From the NCBI GenBank assembly GCA_018238625.1, contig JABCSY010000004.1:1-64000 (forward strand): 64,000 nucleotides of DNA, read 5' to 3'. The notes beneath the pieces are model-generated. The model was not told where the DNA came from, searched no databases, and saw only the letters and a list, made by a program, of their open reading frames with translations. Positions 9,101-17,794 of this stretch are shown here, piece after piece. The DNA comes from Promethearchaeota archaeon (GTDB lineage Archaea > Asgardarchaeota > Lokiarchaeia > Sigyniarchaeales > SOKP01). The translations under genes were made by a program, and so were the position numbers. Each line of letters starts with the position of its first letter. The stretch's first letter is position 1.

Positions 9101-9932
9101 AAATTTAATAAATGAAGCAGTAGAATTAGTCGAAAATTTAGACGAACCTTTAGATAAGAATTATATCAGAAAAAGCGTGTTAGAATTAAGAAAAAAAGGT
9201 CTAGAACATCCCGAAGCTAGAATATATGGACCCGCACCAGGAAAATACAATACAAATTTGACTGATATTGTTTCGGCGGGAGTTTGGGAAGTTGAAAAAG
9301 AATTAGTTGACGATTATATAAATTGCATGAGCTTTGCGTATATGAAAAATCAGAAAATCAAGAAAATTTCTGATACTTTTATAGAAAATGTCAGTAAAAT
9401 TAATATCATGAGCCAAGTTAGAGATTCTTCCGAATACCATATTACCGATCTCGATCATTACTTTGAGTTTACTGGAGGATTAGCTAGGGTTTTTAAAGAA
9501 ATTAATGGAACACAGGCAAATATATATATTGCAGATACAACAACTAAAGACATAAGAGTTGATTCCTTAGAACAAAGTATCAAGGAAGGAGCTATTACAA
9601 GGTCATTAAATCCTCGGTGGATAAAAGCAATGCTAGCTCATAAATATCATGGCGGTCAAAAAGTTGCTGAAAGAGTTGAAAACATTTTAGGATTTGCTGC
9701 TACTACAGATTCAGTAGATAAATGGATTTGGGATAAGGGCTACGACCAATACATCGAAAATGAGGAAATTAGAACGGCTTTAATCGAAAACAATAGGTTT
9801 GCTATGATGGATATTGTAAAAAATATGCTTCAGGCGGAAAAAAGAGGTTATTGGGATGCAACCGAAAAACAACTTGATAATTTGAAAAAGTTATATCTCA
9901 ACCTCGAAAATTGGGTCGAAACAACTTATTAA
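6132..9932 (+). CDS. cobN: Cobaltochelatase large subunit CobN / magnesium chelatase H family
   Basis: This 1266-residue protein matches the CobN/ChlH length. Diagnostic stretches are HFGTHGTVEFQPGKQ (about 617-631), PGLGGDPIRSPHIFPTGRN (about 857-875) and TMKTGGETIGQIFNYLG. It is the subunit that binds the tetrapyrrole and the metal. The frame opens with TTG at 6132, but ATG at 6144 is an equally good start; no clear Shine-Dalgarno sequence decides. It directly follows the ChlI-ChlD fusion. CobN and ChlH are paralogous; the lack of any other chlorophyll gene here and the likely anaerobic archaeal host favour cobalamin. Confidence 0.88.
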   Translation: MISKMKENSEKIEKIPKISLITASVFMKWMTEGIIEIYQQLGRLFTFKIYFLNDVNDGKIPKEEFIKAIYESDIMLIDIRGHCLAVDIFEEAYGKMEKENLQLFEKKQIITLIGGSPQLMRLTKIGSFMGRKIPLPKKKLELGFDEIPDITEAINKGMKIDQIIRKFSKMFPFGSFKHIKNWVYLRDYWSHGFAGIAENHKNLILFLLKNYLGFKDLKVSKPLKIPEIGIYDPNSNKYFETLDKFLQFKPIDPNKQTIGLFFYGSLYFEQSLPIIEEFVKKFSNFNIIPVYSEVLYNVEAHQNFFFKNDRNLVSIVLNFQYFQLNGGPFGGDSSITLDLYKKMNVPHLNPLIQYDLLYEDYLKSEQGAIPINQVISIVMPELDGRIEMMTVGCMQNLGYSEEIHSDVLEVASISHHIDFIVERVKKWLNLRIKENSEKKIAIIIYNYPPSEDKIGNAAYLDVSESVRNLISILIQEGYNFENIPENKNLADLFIESGTLNNSKYINVKNFKGVLWSKDEYSNYFGQLLENLQKEIVDYWSEVPGKINVTNDHFKLPILQFKNLYIALQPARSLVSGDPNDYHDKNLPPHHQYLAFYRYLEKILNIDAMIHFGTHGTVEFQPGKQTSGGPDDFCLNLIGTIPNLYYYHITNTSESAIAKRRGNAVVINHAGPTFKKSDLYQELANLEFLISEYQNESVLNSRESIEPVIAERIRDLEYDISELAKNLNFEYSSIDELDDLLYRYKTSVIPMGLHVLGRNYTIEEKKDLILQILLNSGEIPDDLKDALLKFEQQEKQKSNIFEEYLKEIVEGFYGSRNITKPYEISEEEHLILINWVKNFLFNIDNSMEMENLIQGLEGGYIEPGLGGDPIRSPHIFPTGRNSYGFDPRLIPSSTAFKRGGIIAERLIENYKKEHGTFPETTSVVLWAFETMKTGGETIGQIFNYLGVRPIKNRSVWTTELEVIPLEEMKHPRINVIVTICGIFRDTFPYILNLINEAVELVENLDEPLDKNYIRKSVLELRKKGLEHPEARIYGPAPGKYNTNLTDIVSAGVWEVEKELVDDYINCMSFAYMKNQKIKKISDTFIENVSKINIMSQVRDSSEYHITDLDHYFEFTGGLARVFKEINGTQANIYIADTTTKDIRVDSLEQSIKEGAITRSLNPRWIKAMLAHKYHGGQKVAERVENILGFAATTDSVDKWIWDKGYDQYIENEEIRTALIENNRFAMMDIVKNMLQAEKRGYWDATEKQLDNLKKLYLNLENWVETTY

Positions 9933-10062
9933 ATATGATAATAAGTTTTTATTAAGAGTTAAAACAAATTTAATTATTATTATTTATTAAAATATATATT
10001 CTTTAAAGATAGTGCAATAAAAAGGAATAAAGTATAAAATAAATAAAGTGTAGAGGATTTAT

Positions 10063-11211
10063 ATGGATTTTTCGTTAACTGAAAAGCAGAAAATGATCAA
10101 AAAAATAACTCGTGAATTTGCAGAAGAATATATTGCTCCGGTGGCACAAGAGAGCGATCAAAAAGCTGAATTGGACCCAACTGTTTTAGAGAAGATGAAA
10201 GAATTGAAATACTTCGGTTCTTGTATTCCAGAAGAGTATGGAGGTGCTGGATTGCATAACGATACTATAAGTTTTGCGATTATAACTGAAGAGATCGGAC
10301 GAGTTGATGCGTCTTGGGCCATAACTACGGGCGTCCACGCGAGCGTGTGTGCTTATCCTATTTATAAGTTTGGAACTGAAGAACAAAAGCAAAAATTTCT
10401 AATTGACCTTGCGAAAGGTAATAAGATCGGTGCTTTTGCTTTAACCGAAGCGAATGCAGGTTCTGATGCTGGAGGCGTTCAGCTAACTGCAGAGAAAGAT
10501 GGAAATGAATATACACTAAACGGTAGTAAAATTTTTCAGACGAATGGCGGTATTGCAAAAACATTACTAGTTGTTGCAAGGACAGGTGGAGAAGATACCA
10601 GAAAAAAATTAACTGTCTTTATAGTAGATACAGATACACCTGGTTATTCAGTAGGTGTGAAAGAAGATAAGTTAGGTGTTCGAGCATCTAACACTTCTGA
10701 ATTGGTATTTCAAGACGTGAGAGTTCCCGAAGAAAACATATTGGGCGGACTTGGAAATGGATTTAGGATTGGCCTTCAAATCTTAGATTACGGTAGAATT
10801 AGCATAGCTTCTCAATGCGTAGGGCTAGGTCAAGCGTGTTTAGAAGCGTCTATTAAATACGCCAACGAGCGGGAACAATTTGGACGAAAAATATCGCGTT
10901 TTCAAGGAATTCAGTGGAAAATCGCTGATACGACAACTGATGTAGAATCAGCTCGGTTATTAACTTATAAAGCTGCGTGGATGTGCGATCAAGGAATGGA
11001 TTATGGATTATCGGGATCTATGGCTAAGCTTGTAGCTTCTGAAGCTGCGATGAAAGCAGCCCACCAAGCTGTTCAAATCCATGGCGGCTATGGTTTAATG
11101 AAAGCGTATGCGGTTGAGAGATATTTTCGGGACGCAAAGATGGGAGAAATCTACGAGGGTACGTCAGAGATACAAAGATTAGTTATCGCTAATCATATGT
11201 TAAGAAAATAA
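10063..11211 (+). CDS. Acyl-CoA dehydrogenase
   Basis: The protein has 382 residues, the normal length for short/medium-chain acyl-CoA dehydrogenases. The FAD-contact motif FALTEANAGSDAGGVQ is present around residue 127. The C-terminal motif YEGTSEIQRLVIANH carries the expected catalytic base, E365, equivalent to Glu376 of the medium-chain enzyme. It oxidises acyl-CoA to enoyl-CoA and passes electrons to ETF, and the ETF genes follow after a gap of about 200 bases on the same strand. Substrate chain length cannot be judged. Confidence 0.93.
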   Translation: MDFSLTEKQKMIKKITREFAEEYIAPVAQESDQKAELDPTVLEKMKELKYFGSCIPEEYGGAGLHNDTISFAIITEEIGRVDASWAITTGVHASVCAYPIYKFGTEEQKQKFLIDLAKGNKIGAFALTEANAGSDAGGVQLTAEKDGNEYTLNGSKIFQTNGGIAKTLLVVARTGGEDTRKKLTVFIVDTDTPGYSVGVKEDKLGVRASNTSELVFQDVRVPEENILGGLGNGFRIGLQILDYGRISIASQCVGLGQACLEASIKYANEREQFGRKISRFQGIQWKIADTTTDVESARLLTYKAAWMCDQGMDYGLSGSMAKLVASEAAMKAAHQAVQIHGGYGLMKAYAVERYFRDAKMGEIYEGTSEIQRLVIANHMLRK

Positions 11212-11415
11212 TAATTAATTTTTTCAATTTTCTAATTTTTTGATATTTTATAGAGATTCTATTTTTAATTTTTTTAGATTTATTTCAAGTAAGCTCTAAA
11301 AAATCTATAACTTTGATAAATTTAATAAGATTTTATAATGTCTTTTAATAATTTGATATAACGTAATGAAGATTTAATTCTATCTAACTACATTAAAAAA
11401 TAGATATTTGAAACT

Positions 11416-12225
11416 ATGAAGATTTTTGTTTGTATTAAGCAAGTACCGGGTATTTCTGAGGTTAAAATTGACCCAAAAACCAATACATTAGTAAGAGAAG
11501 GAATACCTTCAATTATTAATCCACACGACAAGCATGCGATCGAATTAGGGCTTTCAATTAGAGAAAGTCATAGTGGAGAAGTGATCGCAATAAGCATGGG
11601 ACCACCCCAGACGGAGCAAGCCTTACGAGAGGTTTTATCAATGGGCGTCGATAAAGCGTACTTATTAACTGATAGAGCTTTTGCTGGGGCGGATACGCTA
11701 GCTACATCTCACACGTTAGCCTTAGCGATTAAAAAAATAATGAGAGAAGCAGATAAAGACGAGAAATACATTGTAATCTGTGGAACTCAAGCAATTGATG
11801 GGGATACTGCTCAAGTTGGACCAGAATTGGCAGAAGAGTTAGGAATCCCTCAAATAACATATGTATTAAAGTTTCAGTTAAAAGGCGAAGATCTTGTTGT
11901 TGTAGAGCGGGTGTTTAGAACTGAAGAGGTAGTTGTTATTGAAACAAAATTACCCGTATTAATTTCTGTATTAAAAAATATAAATAAGCCGCGAACACCA
12001 AGTATGGGAGGAATTGTAAAAGCTTATCATGAAAAGGAAGTTCATTTTTTAAATTCTGAAGATTTAAGCGCTAATAAAGCAGATATAGGATTAAACGGGT
12101 CGATGACGGAAGTTTGGAAAATATTTGTTCCTCAAAGAAAAGGAGATCATCTCATATTGGATGGCACTATAGAAGAAATGGTTTCAAAATTAGTTAATAA
12201 TCTGAAAGACGATAAAGTTTTGTGA
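11416..12225 (+). CDS. etfB: Electron transfer flavoprotein beta subunit
   Basis: The protein has 269 residues. It has the N-terminal MKIFVCIKQVPG start, the adenine-nucleotide-binding stretch GVDKAYLLTDRAFAGADTLA, and the ETF-beta signature region VFRTEEVVVIETKLPVLISV followed by NKPRTPSM. Its TGA stop at 12223-12225 lies just ahead of the Shine-Dalgarno sequence of the alpha-subunit gene. It forms a heterodimer with EtfA and accepts electrons from acyl-CoA dehydrogenase. Whether it binds AMP or a second FAD (bifurcating type) cannot be settled by eye. Confidence 0.92.
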   Translation: MKIFVCIKQVPGISEVKIDPKTNTLVREGIPSIINPHDKHAIELGLSIRESHSGEVIAISMGPPQTEQALREVLSMGVDKAYLLTDRAFAGADTLATSHTLALAIKKIMREADKDEKYIVICGTQAIDGDTAQVGPELAEELGIPQITYVLKFQLKGEDLVVVERVFRTEEVVVIETKLPVLISVLKNINKPRTPSMGGIVKAYHEKEVHFLNSEDLSANKADIGLNGSMTEVWKIFVPQRKGDHLILDGTIEEMVSKLVNNLKDDKVL

Positions 12226-12239
12226 AAGGAGGTTTGAAA

Positions 12240-13433
12240 ATGAGTATTATTGTAGATAGCGATTTATGTGAAGGTTGTGGTGCCTGTATAACTTCGTGTC
12301 CTTACGGTGGCGTTGAAATTATCGAAGACATTGCTGTTTTTACTGAAGACTGTAATTTATGTGGGGCTTGTATAGAGTCATGCCCTGTAGATGCCATTAC
12401 ATTGGTACGGGCAGAAAGAATTGAAAAGGTAGATAAAACACAATATAAAGGAGTTTGGATAATAGCAGAACATTATAAAAACGAAATTCATAAAGTTGCG
12501 TTTCAGCTCTTAGGGAAGGGGCGAAAGTTATCAAACGCATTAAATGTGAATTTAACTCTTGTCATATTAGGAGATAAATTTGACGATAAACTGGAAGAGA
12601 TTGGTGAATACGGTGCGGACGAAATTATATACATTAAATCGGCAATATTTAAAAACTATTATTCGGACTTGTATGTAAATGTATTAACTGATTTAATTAC
12701 TGATTATAGGCCGGAGATTATATTAATAGGAGCTACTCCAACAGGAAGAGATTTTGCCCCAAGAGTTGCTAAGCGAATAAACGCGGGATTGACAGCAGAT
12801 TGTACGGGGTTAGATATCGAAGAGGAAACGGGTAATTTGATGCAGACGAGACCTACATTTGGTGGAAATATTATGGCAACCATCCGTACGCCTTCGAGCA
12901 GACCACAAATGGCAACTGTGAGACCTGGTACTTTCAAGGTTGACAAAACTTCTAAAAAGAAAGTAAGAATTATTAAAATCGAAAAGGAATTTAAAGAAAA
13001 AGATACTTTAACTAAAATCATAAAGATCATAGCAAAACAAAAGGAGAAAGTCAATCTAGAAGACGCCGAAATAATTGTTACTGGAGGGAGAGGCGTTGGT
13101 TCAATGGAAGGGTTTAAAATTATTGAGGAATTGGCTAGTGTCTTAGGAGCAGAACTGGGAGGTTCGAGAGTTCCAGTAGAACTAAATTGGTTAGGCGAAG
13201 ATAGACAAGTTGGGCAAACTGGAAAAACCGTTTCTCCAAAACTCTATATTGCATGCGGAATTTCGGGAGCGATCCAACATTTAGTAGGGATGCAAAATTC
13301 AGAAATTATCGTTGCAATCAATAAAGATCCACTTGCTCCAATTTTTCAAGTAGCTCACTATGGAATCGTTGGCGATTTACATAAAGTTGTACCTGCTTTG
13401 ATTGAAGAACTTAAAAAGACTAAATCTGAGTAG
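12240..13433 (+). CDS. etfA: Electron transfer flavoprotein alpha subunit with N-terminal 2x[4Fe-4S] ferredoxin domain
   Basis: I place the start at ATG 12240, behind a strong AAAGGAGG at 12226-12233; the longer reading from GTG 12222 would put that ribosome site inside the protein. This gives 397 residues. The N-terminus holds two ferredoxin cluster motifs (CEGCGACITSCP and CNLCGACIESCP). After it come the ETF-alpha fold and the C-terminal FAD-binding region (RQVGQTGKTVSPKLYIACGI, then GAIQH). A ferredoxin-fused EtfA suggests transfer to iron-sulfur carriers rather than to an ETF:quinone oxidoreductase. It is co-transcribed with etfB. Confidence 0.92.
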   Translation: MSIIVDSDLCEGCGACITSCPYGGVEIIEDIAVFTEDCNLCGACIESCPVDAITLVRAERIEKVDKTQYKGVWIIAEHYKNEIHKVAFQLLGKGRKLSNALNVNLTLVILGDKFDDKLEEIGEYGADEIIYIKSAIFKNYYSDLYVNVLTDLITDYRPEIILIGATPTGRDFAPRVAKRINAGLTADCTGLDIEEETGNLMQTRPTFGGNIMATIRTPSSRPQMATVRPGTFKVDKTSKKKVRIIKIEKEFKEKDTLTKIIKIIAKQKEKVNLEDAEIIVTGGRGVGSMEGFKIIEELASVLGAELGGSRVPVELNWLGEDRQVGQTGKTVSPKLYIACGISGAIQHLVGMQNSEIIVAINKDPLAPIFQVAHYGIVGDLHKVVPALIEELKKTKSE

Positions 13434-13477
13434 GATTATAAAAAAAATAAAAATAAAATAATTTCGTTAATTCGATT

Positions 13478-14269
13478 TTAGACTTTATCTAGACGGCCAC
13501 CGTTTATTCCTATGACCTCTCCATTCATAAACCACGCAGCATCGCTGCACAAAAATAATATTACTTGAGAAACATATTTCGATTCCCCTATTCCTAAAGG
13601 AATTCTTCCTGAGTAATATTTTCTCCATTTTCCTTCTTGTTTACTTAGTAATTCACCAAGAATCGGAGTTTCGATAAGTGTAGGCATAATTGCATGAGAT
13701 TTAATATTGTATCGAATTAATTCTAATCCAGCAGTTTTAACCATTCCAATCATCCCAGATTTAGCTGCAGCATAATTCAATTGACCAATATTTCCCTCAG
13801 CAGCTTGACTACTAATCGTAATTACTCGTCTATCGGGATAATCAGCGATCTTTTCTTTTGGATTTTCCTTACAATAAGATATCCATCGTTTAGCACACGC
13901 TTGTAGAGTTAAGTAAAACCCTTTAAGGTGAGTATTTATCACATCGTCCCAATATTCTTCTGATAATTTGTGTATCATTCCATCCTTTAAAATACCGGCA
14001 GAATGAACTAGAAAATCAACCGTTCCATATTTCTCAAAGGTTTTATTTACCCCCGCTTCGACCGAATCAGATTTTCGTACGTCCCCCTCAATAAATAGGA
14101 CGTCTCCGCCTGCGTCTTTGATTTCTTTCTCAACGCGCAACCCATTTTCTTTATCAAAATCAAATATTACCACTTTTGCTCCTTCAGTTGCGAAATCTTT
14201 AGCGGTTCTTTCTGCCAAGCCTGAAGCTCCACCCGTGAGAAAAGCTACTTTACCATCAAATTTACCCAT
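13478..14269 (-). CDS. Short-chain dehydrogenase/reductase (SDR) family oxidoreductase
   Basis: The protein has 263 residues with a classical SDR Rossmann fold: VAFLTGGASGLAERTAKDF (9-27, cofactor-binding TGGxSGL), VHSAG at the NNAG position, and a catalytic Ser-Tyr-Lys set in ITISSQ and YAAAK. An acidic residue after beta-2 (VVIFDFDKENG) indicates NAD(H) preference. It lies convergent to the acyl-CoA dehydrogenase/ETF group, so it could be a 3-hydroxyacyl-CoA dehydrogenase, but SDR substrates cannot be read from sequence. Confidence 0.85.
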   Translation of the reverse strand: MGKFDGKVAFLTGGASGLAERTAKDFATEGAKVVIFDFDKENGLRVEKEIKDAGGDVLFIEGDVRKSDSVEAGVNKTFEKYGTVDFLVHSAGILKDGMIHKLSEEYWDDVINTHLKGFYLTLQACAKRWISYCKENPKEKIADYPDRRVITISSQAAEGNIGQLNYAAAKSGMIGMVKTAGLELIRYNIKSHAIMPTLIETPILGELLSKQEGKWRKYYSGRIPLGIGESKYVSQVILFLCSDAAWFMNGEVIGINGGRLDKV

Positions 14270-15273
14270 TTTATTCGACCTCGAGTTTAATTTTTTTTTT
14301 GTATTTTTTGTTATTTAATTTACTTCAATATAAATTTGAAGAATAATAAGAATTTAAAATTTTTATTATTTAAAATAATTCATTTAGATCTAGATTACGA
14401 TCTATAATTATATCGCGGACTTTTGTTTTGGCTCGTATTATATTTTAAATTGATGAATAAAATAATATTTTTGCTACAATTTTCTTTCCATTTACGATTA
14501 AAAAGGAATTACAAGGCGTAAGAAAAAAAAGATTAAGTAATGGAATGCGAATATATTTAGCGGGAAAAACTCATTCGTGGAGGAATAAATTATGGGCTAA
14601 AATAGGAACATTCCACTACAAATATCGATTTTCGATATTCTATCATAATAAAGATCATTCAGATATAAAAATATTTCGAAAAATTCGCTAATTTTACAAA
14701 CGCTCTATTTGAATATTCAATAAATTTACATGTTATAAGTTGGTTTGAAATAATATCTATGTTATTTTATCTATATAATCTTAGAATTAAATATAATTGC
14801 TAAGATAACTCATAATTTTAATTAAAAAAAAATATTTTTCTCGAATTTCATGGGACAAAAATCAATTTATTTCAAAAATATTATCCAAATTAGTGTACAA
14901 AATTTTTGATCGCTAAGAATAAAATTGTAAAATGTACGATTTTATTAAGAACTTAATAAGGAAAAAGGCGTCATAAAATGTGAGATTAATACATCGTACT
15001 CATATGTGGGATTTTTTTAATTTTCTAATTGTTTTCTATTTGATTTGTAGCTTATCTTTTTTCATTATACTAGTGCATATGTTATAGTTTAGTGTTAGAC
15101 ATTTTTTTTCAAATTATTTGTGATTAAATTTGATTTATTAAAATCTTTTAACCTATGAATGGGATAATAATGGGAACCTATTATCGTAAATAACGAATAT
15201 TTTAATTAAATTTAAGAAGCTAATTAAAATTATTAAAGATAGTGAAACTCTTAATTTTTAACGAACTTTAACC
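14270..15273. other. One-kilobase intergenic gap without a convincing gene
   Basis: This is the longest non-coding stretch in the window, between the divergent SDR and iorB genes. The only open frame worth noting is 14545-14691 on the plus strand (48 codons, starting MRIYLAGKTHSW, basic and tryptophan-containing), which has no clear ribosome site and resembles no family I know. A hairpin-like dyad lies at 15163-15185. No tRNA-like fold was seen. It may hold promoters, a non-coding RNA or decayed coding sequence. Confidence 0.5.
15163..15185 (+). promoter_or_regulatory. Inverted repeat upstream of iorBA, candidate operator
   Basis: Seven-base arms GATAATA (15163-15169) and TATTATC (15179-15185) enclose nine bases. 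The dyad lies about 90 bases ahead of the iorB start and could be a regulator-binding site or a leader hairpin. Nothing else in the sequence shows which. Confidence 0.3.
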
Positions 15274-15894
15274 ATGGAAATTAAAAGTTATAATTTATTA
15301 AATGTAGGGGTGGGTGGCCAAGGTGTTATCCGAGCAGCGCAAATTCTTTCATATGCGGCTTTATTGGAGAAATATAAAGTGAGAACTGCAGAAACACATG
15401 GCATGGCCCAGAGAGGTGGATCAGTTGCGTCATATCTTCGATTTGGTACTGAAGTGGAAGGTCCACTTGTTCCACGAGGGAAAACCGATACTATTTTGGC
15501 TTTTGAAGCAAGTGAGGCAGCTAGGATTTTTAATTATGCTGGACCACAAACTGTCTTTTTAATAAATAAAAACATCATTATCCCACCTGTGATTCATCAA
15601 ATGAATATGGACTATCCAAACATAAAACAGATAAGCGAATTTTTGAAGAATGTTTCTCAAAACATATATTTTATAAATGCTGATGAGATGGCACTGAGTT
15701 TGGGGAATCCTCGAACCATGAATGTTGTAATGTTAGGCGTACTGTTAGGTTCAGAAGCTATACCCCTTAAAAAGGAGTCTCTTATACAAGCTATTTTAAG
15801 CTATCTCCCAACAAAAGTACACGATGTTAATAAAAAAGCATTTGAAGTGGGAATTGAAAAAGGAAAAAGCATAAGGAGGTATAATATTGAGTAA
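15274..15894 (+). CDS. iorB: Indolepyruvate:ferredoxin oxidoreductase beta subunit
   Basis: This 206-residue protein begins with the gamma-type 2-oxoacid oxidoreductase fold: NVGVGGQGVIRAAQILSYAA (10-29) and then ETHGMAQRGGSVASYLRFG, the hallmark of IorB/PorG domains. It partners IorA, with which it overlaps by eight bases. The complex oxidatively decarboxylates aryl-pyruvates derived from aromatic amino acids to aryl-acetyl-CoA, reducing ferredoxin. Confidence 0.92.
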   Translation: MEIKSYNLLNVGVGGQGVIRAAQILSYAALLEKYKVRTAETHGMAQRGGSVASYLRFGTEVEGPLVPRGKTDTILAFEASEAARIFNYAGPQTVFLINKNIIIPPVIHQMNMDYPNIKQISEFLKNVSQNIYFINADEMALSLGNPRTMNVVMLGVLLGSEAIPLKKESLIQAILSYLPTKVHDVNKKAFEVGIEKGKSIRRYNIE

Positions 15895-17794
15895 ACCATA
15901 CTACGCAGAAGACAATCCCGGAAAAAGAATCGTTATGTTAGGTAACGAAGCAATTGCTCGCGGAATTTTGGAAGCGGGCGTTGTCATTGGTGCGGGATAT
16001 CCTGGTACGCCATCTTCAGAGATATTACCTGCATTAGCTGAAATGCAAAAATATTTTCCACATCTCAAATTAGAATGGAGCATTAACGAAAAAGTAGGTT
16101 TTGAAGTAGCATACGGCGGATCTATGTCAAATGTACGCTCGGTTGCGGTAATGAAGCATGTTGGGTTGAATGTCGCGTCAGATGCATTTATGACGGCTTG
16201 CTACGCTGGGGCTCGAGGCGGAATGGTTGTGATCTCGGCAGATGACCCTAATTGCTATTCTTCTCAAAATGAACAGGATAATCGATATTTTGGGCTTCAC
16301 GCTTTAGTACCCGTCTTTGAACCTGCGACACCTCAAGAGGCAAAAGATATGATAAAATACGCTTTTGATTTTTCGGAAGAATATCACTCTTTAGTATTAT
16401 TTCGGACTACAACCAGGTTAAATCACGGAAGAGGAGACGTTATTCTTGGAGAGGTTAAAGAGATTAATCGCGATTACGGTTTTGATTGGGATCGTTCTAG
16501 ATGGGTTTGTTTGCCATCACACTCACGAGTTTTGCGTGTTAGATTGTTAGAAAGGTTAGAGGATATTTCTGAATTTGCTGACGAATTTCCTTTTAACTCG
16601 TTAAAATTATCAAAAGAGAAAATTAACGGTGTTAGATATGGATTTGTTGCTGCGGGCATACCATACTCTCAATTGCTAGATGCTCTCAATTATTTCGGTA
16701 TTACTAATAAAGTATCAATTTTAAAACTCGGGTTAGTTTATCCTCCACCTAAAAAACTAATTAAAAAATTACTTAAATCTACTGATGAAATTGTAGTCGT
16801 TGAAGAACTCGAACCTTTCCTTGAAAATATCATAAAGCAATTAGCATTCGAAGAAGGCATCTCAAATGAACTTAAAATTCATGGAAAAGACTTGTTTCCT
16901 CAAAATGGTGAATTCTCTGCAGAAATTTACTTAGAAAATATTGCTAGTTTGGTTGGATTGCCTTACGAAAAAGTTCCTGTACCAGAAAATATGATGATTA
17001 TACCTCCAAGGCTTCCCATTTTATGTCCTGGATGTGGTCATAGAGCAACTTTTTACGCAATTAAACAAGTAGAAAAAAAGATGAAAACTAAGTTCGTAAA
17101 TTCTTCTGATATTGGTTGTTACACGCTTGCAGTGTACAAACCCCTTGAAGGAATAGACACTGAAGTTTGTATGGGGGGCTCTATTGGTTTAGCAAACGGA
17201 ATTGCTAAAATACAACCGGAGAAAAATCCCGTGCTTGCAATATTAGGCGATTCCACATTCTTCCATTCTGGTATACCAGCTTTAATAAACGCTGTTTACA
17301 ACAAAAATAACATTTTAGTTGTTATTTTAGATAATAGGTCGACTAGTATGACGGGATTTCAAGACAATCCAGGTACAGGAATCACCCTCACAAAAGAACA
17401 GGGAATTCGCGTAATCATAGAAGATCTCGTAAAAGGATGTGGCGTATCTCCAGATAAGATTTGGGTAGAAGATTCCAACAATCTAAATAAAACTATAGAA
17501 AAGCTAGAAATAGCTGTTAAGGCTGAAGGTGTTCGAGTTTTTATTTCTAGACACTTATGTTCTTTAGTAGAAGCTAATCAATTTCGGGTACAACATATAG
17601 AACCACCCATAGTAAAAGTAGATCAAGACAAATGCGTTGGGTGTCTTATATGTGTTAATAAATTCGGATGTTCTGCGCTAAATTTTGATGATAGTGAAAA
17701 AAAAGTAACAATCGATCAAGCTATTTGTAGGGGGTGTAAAGTGTGTATCGAAGTTTGCCCTCACGATGCAATATATGAGGAGATTGAATCTTAA
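15887..17794 (+). CDS. iorA: Indolepyruvate:ferredoxin oxidoreductase alpha subunit
   Basis: The protein has 635 residues. It starts with TTG at 15887 behind AAGGAGG, overlapping iorB. The N-terminal pyrimidine-binding domain has GYPGTPSSEILPAL. The TPP-binding domain has CPGCGHRATFYAI and the GDSTFFHSGIPAL region with a metal-binding DNRSTSMTGFQ. The C-terminal ferredoxin domain has CVGCLICVNKFGC and CRGCKVCIEVCP, two [4Fe-4S] clusters. Length and domain order are normal for archaeal IorA. The following acyl-CoA synthetase gene begins right after its stop, so the aryl-acetyl-CoA made here is probably converted to acid plus ATP. Confidence 0.94.
   Translation: MSKPYYAEDNPGKRIVMLGNEAIARGILEAGVVIGAGYPGTPSSEILPALAEMQKYFPHLKLEWSINEKVGFEVAYGGSMSNVRSVAVMKHVGLNVASDAFMTACYAGARGGMVVISADDPNCYSSQNEQDNRYFGLHALVPVFEPATPQEAKDMIKYAFDFSEEYHSLVLFRTTTRLNHGRGDVILGEVKEINRDYGFDWDRSRWVCLPSHSRVLRVRLLERLEDISEFADEFPFNSLKLSKEKINGVRYGFVAAGIPYSQLLDALNYFGITNKVSILKLGLVYPPPKKLIKKLLKSTDEIVVVEELEPFLENIIKQLAFEEGISNELKIHGKDLFPQNGEFSAEIYLENIASLVGLPYEKVPVPENMMIIPPRLPILCPGCGHRATFYAIKQVEKKMKTKFVNSSDIGCYTLAVYKPLEGIDTEVCMGGSIGLANGIAKIQPEKNPVLAILGDSTFFHSGIPALINAVYNKNNILVVILDNRSTSMTGFQDNPGTGITLTKEQGIRVIIEDLVKGCGVSPDKIWVEDSNNLNKTIEKLEIAVKAEGVRVFISRHLCSLVEANQFRVQHIEPPIVKVDQDKCVGCLICVNKFGCSALNFDDSEKKVTIDQAICRGCKVCIEVCPHDAIYEEIES

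Noticed and set aside
12222-12239. Longer EtfA reading from GTG 12222
   Set aside because: It would place the strong Shine-Dalgarno sequence of ATG 12240 inside the coding region and add residues not expected before the ferredoxin motif.
14545-14691. A 48-codon frame in the long gap
   Set aside because: There is no clear ribosome site and no family resemblance; kept only as a note in the intergenic entry.
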